A stretch of 64,000 bases of DNA from Diprion similis (taxonomy: Eukaryota; Arthropoda; Insecta; Hymenoptera; Diprionidae), in assembly GCF_021155765.1 (NCBI RefSeq), contig NC_060114.1:15881501-15945500 (forward strand), written 5' to 3'. Positions 51,795 to 62,816 of this stretch are shown piece after piece. The number at the start of each line of letters is the position of its first letter. Position 1 is the first letter of the stretch. A program made the position numbers and the translations under genes. The notes under the pieces were generated by a model that did not search any database, was not told the DNA's origin, and saw nothing but the letters and a program-made list of their open reading frames with translations.

Positions 51795-51874
51795 GCGCAT
51801 GCGCGGAGTACGGAAAAGACCAGTTTTAAGTCCTAGGAGTCGAAAGTGGTCTTTTCTGTACTGCGCGCATGCGC
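51795..51874. promoter_or_regulatory. Inverted repeat carrying two NRF1-type sites
   Basis: Two 28-bp arms (51795-51822 and 51847-51874) are inverted copies with two mismatches around a 24-bp loop. The outer end of each arm is GCGCATGCGC, the palindromic core bound by NRF1 / Erect wing. It lies 1.7 kb before the P450 start. It could be a promoter module of an unseen transcript or the core of a small foldback element. Confidence 0.45.
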
Positions 51875-53535
51875 CGTCGCGAAGAAATCTGACATTACGT
51901 GACCCTAACCTCAATTTTGTGCTCCGTGAAAAAACGCGTAACGTTTTCTTGTCATATGAAGATTCGTCTCCGGCTCATCTACGACTCATATTGAAAACTT
52001 ACGCTCGGCTCGAAAAGACCGAGTTTGCCTCCTTGTTACACAATGTACCATACCAATATTCAATGGTGTTATTGTCTACTCGCAAACAACCAAAACGAAC
52101 TCAGTTTTCCAACTCATTTCAATTCCCATACATTTTTCTCGCATATTTTTTCCACGTACTGCACCCTCGCTGCAAGTATACTTTAATCTCGTCTGACCTT
52201 GAGTTATCCATACGGCTTGCATACTGGTATCGTCGGTTATCTTAGTTTCTGCATTGAACCTTTTTTTCACTTAGATTAGATAAGAAATATAAATAATTTC
52301 AAGTTTCATTATTCACACGGGATTATTAACGTACAATATTTACCACCATAATGGACGATATTGTACAAGATAGTAAAAGTTATCAGCGGGTTTTTAAATT
52401 GAAAAAATTATTCCCGCCAAATTTTCGCCCTGTTTTAGTTATTTTTTCTGAAAATGTATACTCTCGATCATATCCAGACCCGAAAGTTGGCATCTGCAGA
52501 ACAAACTTTGGAAGCAACGGTATAAAACAAGGCTGTAACTGTGCGATGGTAACTTGGCTTGTCACACCTGACCAAACAACAAGGTCTATCTACCCATTGA
52601 TTTGTGTAAAGTAATACCAACCTACGATAATGCAGTGACTTTTTACCAGCCAGTAATAAAGTGGTCGCGAAGTACGATGACATAACTTGATTCGTACTAG
52701 GAAAATCGGGATTTTAATTAAAGGTCAAGGCTAGCGGGCAGTTATTATACCGCAGCAACACTGCGATTACGTCACATCCGAACGCTTCAAGCTATCGACG
52801 TCGCGTGTGGAAAAAAGATAACAAAAACCTCTGTGGACGACAGAAGCAGATGATCAACGGGATCAATTGATGTCAAACGGTGTCGCATTTTTTAGCGTGT
52901 GAGGCTTAACATCTTTTGGAAAATTCGTATAAATAGAAAAAAAAAAAAATAATAATAATAATAATTGTCAAGTGACGTTTGTAGAAAACAAGATTTTCCA
53001 GAAAATGTATAAAACCAGGATTGAATTAAGTAAAATTGCAGACTCGCGTCGGAACATTAGTTTCGTGTCCCCTTCTGATTTCGTTGGGACTCGTGATTTC
53101 TTGCTGGGCTTGATGTATGTGAATAAAACCAACGCTGAAATGTTTCTATTCATTAACAAAATGTTTCAGCGATCGTTTCGAAAGTACCAAACGAATAGAG
53201 ACCATCTGAAGACACGTATAGTTTTGTATTCTTCAAGTCCGGTAACTTGTGTTCTGACCGAAAAGTAAGCAAGTTAGGAAAAAAATCTGCAAATATAAAC
53301 AAAATTGATCATGTCACGTGACAGCTGGCTTTACCGTGTGTTCAGGTCTATAATTCGAGTTATCTGTGAGAGAGTCAATACAGCTATAACACAATAGATA
53401 GGCATATATATTGTTTATTTGTTACTTGTCAGTCGAGATTAGATTTGGTGATTGTAGAATAACAGCGTACTTTTTTAAAAGAGTGCAGTCTACCGAGCAA
53501 CTTGGTGAAAAGTGGTAATGAACTTTTGATCAACC

Positions 53536-56534
53536 ATGAAGAAGATTTTACGATCTGTAAAAGTTGGTGCCCAGGGTCAGAATCGAACCATCATCAGAAC
53601 ACTTGGAAACGCTTATCCTGCGGCAACACCCAACGAAAATGCCACGACGCCTAAACCGATTTCGTGGGAAGAAGCGAAACCCTTCAATGAAATGCCTGGG
53701 CCAAAACCACTTCCGGTAATCGGAAATATTCACAGATTCTTACCCCTTATCGGTGAGTCGGAGAGTTGGTGTAAAAAAAAAAAAAATAGAGAATTAACTT
53801 ATAATCGATTGTTGATAACCGTCTTTCACGCTACTTTCCACCACCTTTTAGGCGAATATTACGAGAAAGATAAAAAAGATAACAGTATCTTTATGCGGAA
53901 GATCAACGAAACATTTGGCAAAGTGGTACGAGTAGCTGGTCTACCTGCATTACCGGAATCCGTTTTCGTTTACGATCCTGACGAGGCCGAAAAGGTATAG
54001 TCAATTGTTATTAGGAGAAGGAGAGTATAATGGGAATACGAAAAACAGAGTTTATGCAACTTCCTTTAATCGTTTCTCAGGTATATAGAAACGCTGGTCA
54101 ATGGCCGATGAGGGATGAAATAAAAACTCTCAGCCGCTACCGAAGGGTGATACGGAAAGAGGTCTACGACGAGGCATACGGTCTCTTAATTACGTAAGGA
54201 AGTAAATACGGCAAATTAAATAATTCTATAGGTGTAAATATAGTGCAAGCTGGATGTTCAAGCCTGACCTCAGCCCTACGATCCTCTTTAACTAGGCAGG
54301 GAGAGGAATGGTGGAAATTTCGAAGCATCGTCAACAAAGTCCTGATGCGACCCCAAATTACCAAACTCTACATCGACGCCATAGACAAGATTGCCGAAGA
54401 CTTTGTAAGAAGGCAAGTGGATTGAATTTCAATTCATTTTTCATAGTTGAATTCGAACATAAATTATCATTCACTCATGCTCCGTAACTTGAAAATTTTC
54501 ACTCTTTAACCACGTCAGTATACTTCCAGAATCCGACTAATTCGAGAGGAAAATTTCGAGATGCCAGAAAACTTTACCAACGAATTGAACAGATGGGCTC
54601 TAGAGTGTGAGTATCATTACCGTGCGAGTAATCGATTAATCGACGCTTTTGATTCATATACCGATGGATTTGCAGAATTATTGAGGCAACTTCGATTAAT
54701 CGATTATTCGACTGACCATGAATATCTCCGCATTCTTTCCTTAGCAATCGGGGTTGTTGCCCTGGACACAAGGTTCGGATGCCTAGAAGGAGATCTTTCC
54801 GAGGATTCCGAGGCGCAACGTTTGATACAGACGGTGCTGGCATGGTTCGAGCTGTGGTACCAGCTGGAAGCACAGCCGTCGCTTCACCACTGGGTGAACA
54901 CAAAGAACTGGAAGCAATTCATCTCGACAATGGATTATTTCAATGAGTGAGTATTTGCGTGCATGTATGACAAAGGACTTTAGTCAGGTCAAGATTGACT
55001 CTGATGCTATCTTAGGACCGCGATGAAATACGTCAACGAAGCTGTAGAGAGGATAAAAAAGCACCCGAAAAGCGACGAGGAAGACAAGAGCGTCCTCGAG
55101 AGGCTGATCGCCGTCGATAAGAAAGTTGCCTGTGTCATGGCTCTGGACATGCTCCAGGCGGGTATCGATACCGTGCGTATTTCACCTCGATGTCAAATGA
55201 ATTCTGTCTGTACTCGTCATGAACATTTGAGTAGTGAAACGCCTTGTTTTAGACTTCCCAAACTGCAGCGGTGTGTCTTTACTACTTGGCTAAAAATCCT
55301 GACAAGCAGGATATCCTGCGACAAGAGTTGAGAGAGTATGCACCAAATGGAAGAATTACCGCGGAAAACAACGAGAAAATGGCGTACTTGAAGGCTTGCA
55401 TGAGAGAGTCTGCAAGGTTTAATTTTTTCTAAATTAGAATTGCGGAAATCCTTTGAGTTGTAACCATAGAGATATAAAATCGATTAATCGAAACAATCGA
55501 TCAATCGATTAATCGGAAAAACGATTACACGAAATCGACGATTAATCGATTAATCGCTAGTTGTAACGCAGTTTTCGCCCTTTTCAGATTATCACCAATA
55601 GCGTACGCGAATCAACGACTTTTGCCCAACGACGTAGTCATTGGTGGTTATCAGGTGCCAAAAAGGGTGAGAATAGAGAATTATAACCTTTGAGTTGAAA
55701 CGGTTATAATATTAAAAAGTTGAACGCATCTTCAATGATCAGTTATCTCACTATTTAAGGGGGTGCCCTGGTCGATTTTGAAGTTGACGTATAATCGCTA
55801 AGACAAAAAAGTCTTTAACAGCGTAATTCTTTATGCAATCTTCAACAAAGACACTCCAATGTATTTTCATTCTACACAGAAATAAAGAAATGGCACGAAA
55901 ACTAGGAACTTACTATCGCGATTTCGTAGAAAGCATTTTCAGCAATGTATTGTCGTGTTTTTTTTCATGATAATTGCATACAGAATTGCGCTATATTAAG
56001 GCCTTTTCCGTGTTAGTGATACGTAGACTTTGATATTTGAAGATATATACGTCAACGTCGAAATCAACCAAGGAATCCCCTTAATTATACACAACTGGTT
56101 CGATTTTTAATCCTGATCACAGACTCCAGTTATTCTCTGTCACATGGCGATGGCAACAAACCCTGAAATATTTCCTGAGCCAATGAAATATATTCCCGAA
56201 AGATGGCTGAGATCAAGTCCGCATTTCAATAACGCCCACAAGTTTGCGATGATGCCATTTGGCCATGGATCACGTATGTGCATCGGTAAAAGATTTGCGG
56301 AAATGGAAGTTGAGGCTCTTGTTACAAAGGTATATCAACGATTATAAAACTTCTTCAACCTTTTATACTCGATGGACTATCGCCTCGTGAACTTCCATTT
56401 CCCCCTACTTGCAGGTGATAACGAACTTCAATTTGTCCTGGCATCACAAAGACATGGAATTCACTAGCAAAATAATTAACGTGCCCAGAAGTCCGCTGAG
56501 GTTCAAGATGACCGATGTTCAAGTAAAAATTTAA
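53536..56534 (+). CDS. Mitochondrial-clan cytochrome P450, 11 exons
   Basis: Haem-thiolate monooxygenase, probably of the mitochondrial clan (CYP12/CYP301/CYP334-like), which uses adrenodoxin-type electron donors. Exons: 53536-53752, 53852-53994, 54081-54193, 54296-54412, 54530-54606, 54745-54946, 55016-55172, 55253-55416, 55588-55666, 56123-56329, 56415-56534. They total 1596 nt, giving 531 aa, a normal P450 length. Visible: basic, acid-poor N-terminus suited to mitochondrial import, proline hinge PGPKPLP (54-60), I-helix AGIDTT (338-343), ExxR as ESAR (394-397), PERW (448-451) and haem loop [10 protein letters not shown] with Cys476. Intron 4 uses a GC donor (54413-54414), forced by phase. 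Introns 1 and 5 are multiples of three and lack stop codons. Intron 9 carries a TTAA-flanked MITE. Substrate is unknown; I cannot assign the CYP family number. Confidence 0.93.
55755..56084. mobile_element. TTAA-flanked inverted-repeat MITE in P450 intron 9
   Basis: TTAA at 55755-55758 and 56081-56084 brackets a 322-bp element starting GGGGGTGCCCTGGTCGATTT and ending with a diverged complement. About 42 bp of each arm align as inverted copies, and inner phrases (GCGTAATTCTTTATGCAAT and its counterpart) also pair. A TTAA target is typical of piggyBac-type elements. There is no transposase frame. Confidence 0.6.
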
Positions 56535-56606
56535 CCATAATCGGTGCTGCATTATTTTAAATAACATACGTTTATACAAGATTACTTGTTTATTTTTATT
56601 TTCGAA

Positions 56607-56612
56607 AATAAA
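56607..56612 (+). terminator. P450 poly-A signal
   Basis: AATAAA 73 nt after the P450 stop codon, the first canonical signal downstream. Confidence 0.5.
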
Positions 56613-57224
56613 TGTCAATACTACCATGTGATAGAACTCAACCATTTCAAAGAACAAATTCTGTGATAATTTAAAAACAGCACAGTTTCAATGGTGAAAT
56701 GTAATACAAAGAACAAGTTACACTCTAGCTACACTTATCGATACTAGAGACACGAGTGGCGCTTCCATTTATCGCATATGGCCTTGTCTCGCTGACGATA
56801 ATCAATCTCAAATATTTCGTATCTAGATACAACGTAATTCATGATCGAAGCTTATCACAACAAACACGTGACGTTAGTGTCGAGGTTTTCTTTGCGTCAT
56901 GTTTGACAGAATTGAAATTTTCTCGAATTACGTAGAGTAGAATAATCAAAATTAAAAGAATATTGCTAAGAAAAATATTTATGCATATTTCTGTGATAAA
57001 AAGATCGAACTCTTCCTATGCAAAAAACAAAAAAAAAAACAAAAAAAAAAAAAACTCCATAGTTCTCCACGATATTAATATTCATGACGTAGTACGTCTC
57101 AAGGAACTTCTTGAGTTTCAAGTCTCCATTCTAAAAACAATTATACGGTCAAGGTAATTTTCATCCGCGTATAATCGATCGTGCCAATTTTATTCAGTGC
57201 TTGAATTCGTCACCTTTAATATAA

Positions 57225-57255
<31 letters not shown>

Positions 57256-57539
57256 AAGAATCCCGAGAAGCTGATAAATTTTTTATTTAACGTTCAAAGA
57301 AAATTACCAACTCATTTTTACAACCGACATATTTGAGCATCAGGTACTGTCTGTAATAACGCGCCAGAAATAAAATGTATATTTATAGTTCCGGTGCAAA
57401 CTGAGAATCAGTTGCTTTCGATTTTACAGTTGTTCGTCAATTTTCCAGAGAAATACTTCGGCAGCATTGGCGATTGATCTTTTCAACCAAGTATTACACT
57501 GAAAACGTTTTTAAAGAGAAAAGTAAACGTCTAGGCATA
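56613..57539. other. P450-NAA80 intergenic region
   Basis: AT-rich DNA with A-runs near 57028-57054 and an AATA array at 57224-57255. It must include the NAA80 promoter, but no core element is distinctive. No other gene is seen. Confidence 0.5.
57224..57255. repeat. (AATA)n microsatellite
   Basis: About eight AATA units upstream of NAA80. Confidence 0.85.
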
Positions 57540-58664
57540 ATGAAAGACACGCCCTACTCGGTGGTACCCCTGCACAAACGAATGGAACTAACGCGGCAGT
57601 GTGCAAAACTAGTGAATTCCGAATGGCCAAGAAGCGAAACGGCGCGGTAAGTTGAATTTCTGTAAGCGTAAAAAATGAAAAAAAGTTCGACGGATTTCAT
57701 TGTCAGTTGAAAAAAATGTCTGCAACTTTTTCAGACAAGTACCTCTTTCGAAATTCATCAATGGTTTATGAACAAAAAAAAAATATCCAATTCGAAAACT
57801 TTGAAAAAAATATCACCTCAATATCTTAAACTAAAATCACTGCTTCGTAACTGCCGGCTAAATTCAAATTTCTCCAAACATTTCATATCAGATTGAAATT
57901 AAGTATTGATTAAATTTAAATTTACTTTTTTTCACAGGTTGAAAAGCTTGTACACTTCGTGTGATAAATTTCCCACGTGTCTTGTACTTTTGGATGATAC
58001 AAGTGTCATAGGACATTGTAAAATATCCTTGGTGCCAAATACATGCGATTGTTGTTTCATAGAATCTGGTGAATACGACATTTTTCTAAACAGTATAGAA
58101 TTACACGAACCGTAATTTGGCTCGTATTTCGTAGTAAATTTTTATACTCACAAATTGCCTTATTTATACCTATTTATAAAAATAATCATTTATTTGAAAC
58201 CACTCAGTTTCATTTTGTTTATTTGATAATAGAAACAGGAAAAAAAAAATTAGACACAAAAGAGATCCGTTGCATAAATAATGTGAAAAACAAAGGTTTA
58301 AAAAACTCAAAAAAATGTTCAATAAATTTCAGTTGTAATTGATCAAAAATATAGAGGACGAGGTTTGGGTTCATTGCTGATGCGTCGTTCCGAAGAATAC
58401 GTGTCAAAGAGAGGAATAACAAAGATTCTTCTATCGACAAAAGGACAAGAGGATTTTTACAAAAAATTAGGATACAGAATTTGCGACCCGTTAAGCTTGT
58501 ATGATGATTCATATCGAGAAAAAGATTCTGCAAACTCTACGCCAGAAAAAGGATCTAAAACAACGACATCGATAGGACCTCCTCCTCCACCCATGCCAAG
58601 TATACTACGGAATACCAGTTTGCTGTTTTCAGCAGGAAAAACATACATGATGAAGATATTATGA
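57540..58664 (+). CDS. NAA80: N-alpha-acetyltransferase 80 (actin N-acetyltransferase), 3 exons
   Basis: GNAT-fold enzyme that, in studied animals, acetylates the processed acidic N-terminus of actin in the cytosol. Exons: 57540-57646, 57938-58068, 58333-58664. They total 570 nt, giving 189 aa. The acetyl-CoA loop is YRGRGLG (86-92) right after the beta-strand ESVVID. The start of the fold contains NSEWPRSETAR and the LKSL...PTCLVLL segment typical of NAA80/NAT6. A KLGY turn (QEDFYKKLGY) and a C-terminal polyproline run PPPPPMP follow; in NAA80 such a run binds profilin and helps recruit profilin-actin. The first ATG was used, as no upstream in-frame ATG was seen nearby. The exon 2/3 junction is fixed by phase across VV in the motif. 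It ends about 1.06 kb from the convergent BLVRB gene. Confidence 0.9.
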
Positions 58665-59723
58665 AGTACCAAATCATTTTGGTAGAACTGCAACGATGAT
58701 TATTATCATTATTATTAATATTATTATATTTATAAATGAAAGCCGCATACATATTATACATAAAAATTTTCTTTCAACTATCGGTTATCTGCCAAATAAC
58801 CTCATCGACAATGCGTAACTATGTAACATGTGTACAGTACTACGTGTATATTACAATTTCTGTGATATTCCCTGCAATCACCTCAACGCCTCCGCTTAAA
58901 ATATACTTGTTTTATAACTATGTGTACCTGAATCAGTAAAATGTCCAATGAATTCAAACTGTCTTATCTTACACATTATTTACTCTCGTCTGATTACGTC
59001 TATAATTCCAATAAGAAGATATCGAAAGCAAACTTTATGTTTCTCGTGAATTATTCGCTAGTCTATTCTCACTTTAATTTACTGCTACTTCGTTTGATTA
59101 CAAATTGCTTGTACTGTACATTTTCCAATGACACACAAGGATGATACAAATACCAAACTGAATCTATTGAACCAGTATTCTCGATTTTTCAATAACAAAG
59201 ATAGACTTGATCGACAATTTAACGATGGCTGTACTAAAACAGTCACGATTGAAATGACTGAATATCAAAGAAGCTCTCAAGATATTCAATATTGGATAAT
59301 TTGTTGAAACGATTTCTGATCTTATATACGAGTACATCTACGAAAATTTTATTTCTTGTGAGCCATTTTTAATTTTCAATTCGTTAAGAAACAGGGAACT
59401 TTAACAGACTTGTGTTTCCTAAATTTTGTCTTTAAATCTGATTTCAACTGGAATGCTGCAAAAATGTATTGTGAGAATAGGTAAAGCTTTCTTTCCGGAT
59501 TAAAGGGAAGCAATTTTCATTGTTAGCTCGCAATCCAGACAGTCAAAACAGTAATAAAAGTCTTTGTTAGCCCAGTTCATAAATGCATGACGTAAATACT
59601 GTAGAAAATGGATATTTAAATATCCATCAGACCAAAATATTGTTGAATTGAACATTTCATTATTGACAATTTGTATAAAAACTCGAGGAAACAACACGAA
59701 GATAAAAATAATTAAATTAATTA
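58665..59723. other. Convergent NAA80 / BLVRB 3' flanks
   Basis: AT-rich DNA between two convergent genes, presumably both 3' UTRs. Only short chance frames are present. Confidence 0.5.
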
Positions 59724-61174
59724 TCAAACATTTGCAATGCCACATACCTTGTGGTAGTGCTCTGGCTGGTTGAGACTTTCTATTAAAAATGCGCCTAAAT
59801 CATACTTAGATATAGCACGGCCGCCAGATTCGTCATACTTGATATGATATTTCGTGCTTGGAGCATCTGGAAATAACAGACAATCATGGTGAATCGGCAA
59901 GAGCAACGATTTTCGTACCTCATACTTCTGCTCTGGAATAAGCTAATTCAAAACCTCGCTAGTTACCTGCGATATGGGGTGGTAACACCGCAATCCATTT
60001 CAGCCCGCTCATTTTAGTTACTTCAAACTGGCGTTCGTGATCGGCATTCAAAGATTTAAAAATCGCCGGCACCTTCTCAGGTGGGTAAAACAAGAAAGCT
60101 AGAGAGCAAAATAAAAATTAGAATTTTTCTTCTCAAAGCCTGCCTCGACTCGGTCGAAGTTCTTAATTTACACAAACCCATAGACGGCGGTAGAATGAAT
60201 GAGAGAAAATGATCACCTGATAAACACACAGAGACCACTTCGACGTTGTGCTTTTTCATAGCATCGACTATGTTTTTCATACCATCGGAAAGTACTGTGG
60301 TCGGTGCTGCGAAGAACAAAAGAAGAAACGAGTATGTTTCTGTTAATTATTGCAAATCTCAACAGGCAATAGTTTTTGTAAACATCGATTGTTCTGTGCA
60401 ATTGAGAAATACGATGTGTACGTATAAAATATCGTGTTTCAATTTCAACGATGCTAGGAGACCAATTGTAGCAGACTAAGGAGACTTGTGTTCAAATTTA
60501 AATTCGACTAATAAGACAAACATGCTTTCATCCAGTGAGAAACAAAACAATATTTCAACTGTGAACTTCAGCTATGAAAAGCTTCGATGATAGCTGCTGT
60601 AAACACTTGAGTCAACATTCATTGAAATGAATAAGCGTTACTTGCAGCTGGATAAGTGCACGTTAAAGATTTGTGTTATCACCTAGTTCGTTTCTTGTTC
60701 CCAGAACAACAACGACGCCCTCCTGACCAGATACAGCCTCAGAAACTTGTTCTTGATTTGTAACGTCGCCAACGACAACATTCACCTTTTCCTTAATGTT
60801 GAGCGGGACTTTAGCTTCGTCCCTCACAAAAGCCGTCACTTGCAATCCTGGACGAACGGATAAAAGCAAGAAGCTTATTATAGGGTTTGAAAAATGATTG
60901 ATACGTAGGTACAAATAACAACAAGAGTTGTATCGTCAAATTCTCTTTGATGAAAAATAAATTTGTTAGCCTAGGTAAAATACGTAAAACTTGAATAAAG
61001 TAGAGACCCGCCGATAAATTCGTAGAGGATTAAGATGTATGTACTCATTCGAAAGACGGAAATTACGTAATGGTTGGTAGTTAACCTAAAATAATTACCT
61101 TTTTCAACTGCAGCGTTCAGGGCGCACAGACCAGTCATACCCGTGGCCCCAAAAATAACGACTTTCTTAATCAT
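59724..61174 (-). CDS. BLVRB: Flavin reductase (NADPH) / biliverdin reductase B, 5 exons
   Basis: Cytosolic NAD(P)H-dependent reductase of the atypical SDR family that reduces flavins and biliverdin IX-beta. Exons on the minus strand: 61174-61099, 60847-60683, 60306-60217, 60098-59967, 59866-59724. They total 606 nt, giving 201 aa, matching the family's roughly 205 aa. The N-terminal Rossmann strand and loop MIKKVVIFGATGMTG give the GxxGxxG NADPH site (9-15). The VVVVLGTRNEL segment follows, then PTTVLSDGMKNIV, SAFLFYPP with the Ser expected near the active site (about 110), and PPHIAG with the family His (152). The start chosen is the Met of MIKK; an AG acceptor lies just upstream, so the 5' UTR is probably spliced. 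The last exon could end at HHK with a GTATGT donor, but reading on to CGIANV and a stop gives the expected end. Confidence 0.9.
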
Positions 61175-61325
61175 TCTGATTAATAAGACAAATTTTACCA
61201 CCTTTCGTACTGCAAATCCGACAATGAATTGCTCTCGAAGCCGGTCGAAGACTACAGTCAACCGACCGATTCAGGAATTGTCGATTTTCTGATTGCGGGA
61301 TCACGAGTATCGTAATACGCGTTGG

Positions 61326-61326
<1 letters not shown>

Positions 61327-61358
<32 letters not shown>
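61327..61358. repeat. Poly-G run (32 G)
   Basis: Uninterrupted run of G on the plus strand (C on the BLVRB strand), about 150 bp upstream of the BLVRB start codon. Such a run is G-quadruplex prone and hard to sequence, so its length is uncertain. Confidence 0.85.
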
Positions 61359-61359
<1 letters not shown>

Positions 61360-62551
61360 TTGAAGCCGCGTAGAGACTTGAAACGACGGTGAAACGCCGC
61401 CTTCGTAACGTTACTGAGAAACGACGCGTCTGAAGCGTCAATGAAATGGAATTCAATGCAATGTGCCTGAGTATATTGGCGGTTAAAATGTCCTGGTATA
61501 ATATAATTAACAGCAAGCTAATTGCTCCGACGATAATCGATGCAACTAATGCGTTAGAACTGATTACAACCGACTCTCCAGACATCCTATTCTAATGATC
61601 TGCGGGCGTGCGGCATAATAATACGGTTTTTGTCGATAATTTTTTTCACTGACACATAGTCGATACATAATGCATCGTGTTTCGTATTAATTAATGCCAC
61701 ACGGACGCAATGACTTGCGGCTTGTGGCAACGAACAGCGACGCAATTCAAATGTTGTTCCACTTGTCATTCCCCCTGATTGCCACTGATTGTCCTACTTG
61801 AATAAACGAATACGAATTGGTTTGATCTATACATTCCATGTATGAAGGATTCAGAATTGAAACATATATCGTACAAATTATACGTTTTCACGCTACAACT
61901 TTTACAATTTCCAATATAAAATTGAATTTCGCTTCTTGTTTTGCTTGCTTTCAGACAAGTTTTATGGTCATTAATGATAATACTTATTTGATATTGTCAA
62001 TTAGCGATGTAAAATAATCCCATTTACCTATCGTATTGTTGAAAGTATAAGCTGACCTCGCATCTAAGACCAGCCCCAATTCTGAGACAGTATCTCAGGG
62101 TGTTTTCCTTAGTTACCCGCTCACTAACCACTTATGAGGTCCGATTTTTCCAACGTTAATGGAAGTGTAAACTAAATTCAGTCTATCCCCAAACCATACA
62201 GAAAAAATTGAACACCGTTTAAACTGTGTCCCAAAAAACGGCCTCAAGAGGGGTCTGCATATAAACGAGGACGATTTTGACGGGTGCTGTCAACGACAAA
62301 GAACCCTGGCTTATATTCTGAAAAATACGCTAATATCTATCCTATATTTACTGAGTTATGTACATTTTCTCCACCAAAATTCAAATAACCCCAATCGTAG
62401 ATCGATATAGCATTGGATGGAGGTAGGCTTTTGTTTTTCAACAACTGGTTCTTCTTTACCGACAGATTCACAACAGGCAACGGTTTTTAAGCTCTTTGTT
62501 CAAATACCCTCACCATAGATGGCGATAGTTCACTCGGCATATCTCACTCCT

Positions 62552-62621
62552 TCTCTCTCGCTCTGCGTCGTGATTGGCTAATTTCGCTCCCTCAGCCAAT
62601 CACGTCGCAGAGTGAGAGAGA
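62552..62621. promoter_or_regulatory. CCAAT-box palindrome upstream of MED6
   Basis: Arms of 28 bp (62552-62579 and 62594-62621) are inverted copies with two mismatches around a 14-bp loop. The inner end of each arm is AGCCAATCACGTCGC or its complement, placing two NF-Y-type CCAAT boxes and CACGTC (ATF/CREB-like) in mirror arrangement about 200 bp before the MED6 start codon. Confidence 0.55.
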
Positions 62622-62816
62622 CAAAGCGTGTGTGCGATTGCCCTTACCCAGCACGCATCAGCATCGTCAAAATTAATGTACACTCGTTGTTCTGTTCAAG
62701 TTCAACACCGTGTTTCTGTCACATACATTTTTCAAACTTGTATATTTACTTGCGGTTATCTTTCCAACAATTAAATAACATCGTAAAATCGGCAAAATAT
62801 CAATTCCGGAATCAAT

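Larger units (their letters stand above)
46847..53535. other. otk 3' UTR and otk-P450 intergenic region
   Basis: AT-rich DNA with many AATAAA signals, an AAT array (about 47567-47600), AATA runs (48890-48935), a CA/CG repeat (50338-50377), a decayed repeat end at 50935-51041 and a 28-bp-arm inverted repeat at 51795-51874. Short frames at 52351-52614 and 52972-53268 resemble nothing I recognise. The otk poly-A site cannot be fixed. Confidence 0.45.
61175..62816. promoter_or_regulatory. Head-to-head promoter region of BLVRB and MED6
   Basis: About 1.6 kb between two divergent starts. It holds a 32-G run (61327-61358), a minus-strand frame with a membrane-like segment (61585 down to 61301), and a CCAAT palindrome close to MED6. 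No TATA box is evident. Shared control of the two genes is possible, but the distance also allows separate promoters. Confidence 0.5.

Noticed and set aside
54194-54295. Alternative upstream acceptor for P450 exon 4 near 54242, which would add a [14 protein letters not shown] segment
   Set aside because: Joining at 54296 gives a normal P450 sequence ([13 protein letters not shown]) and keeps the overall frame; the extra segment is not P450-like.
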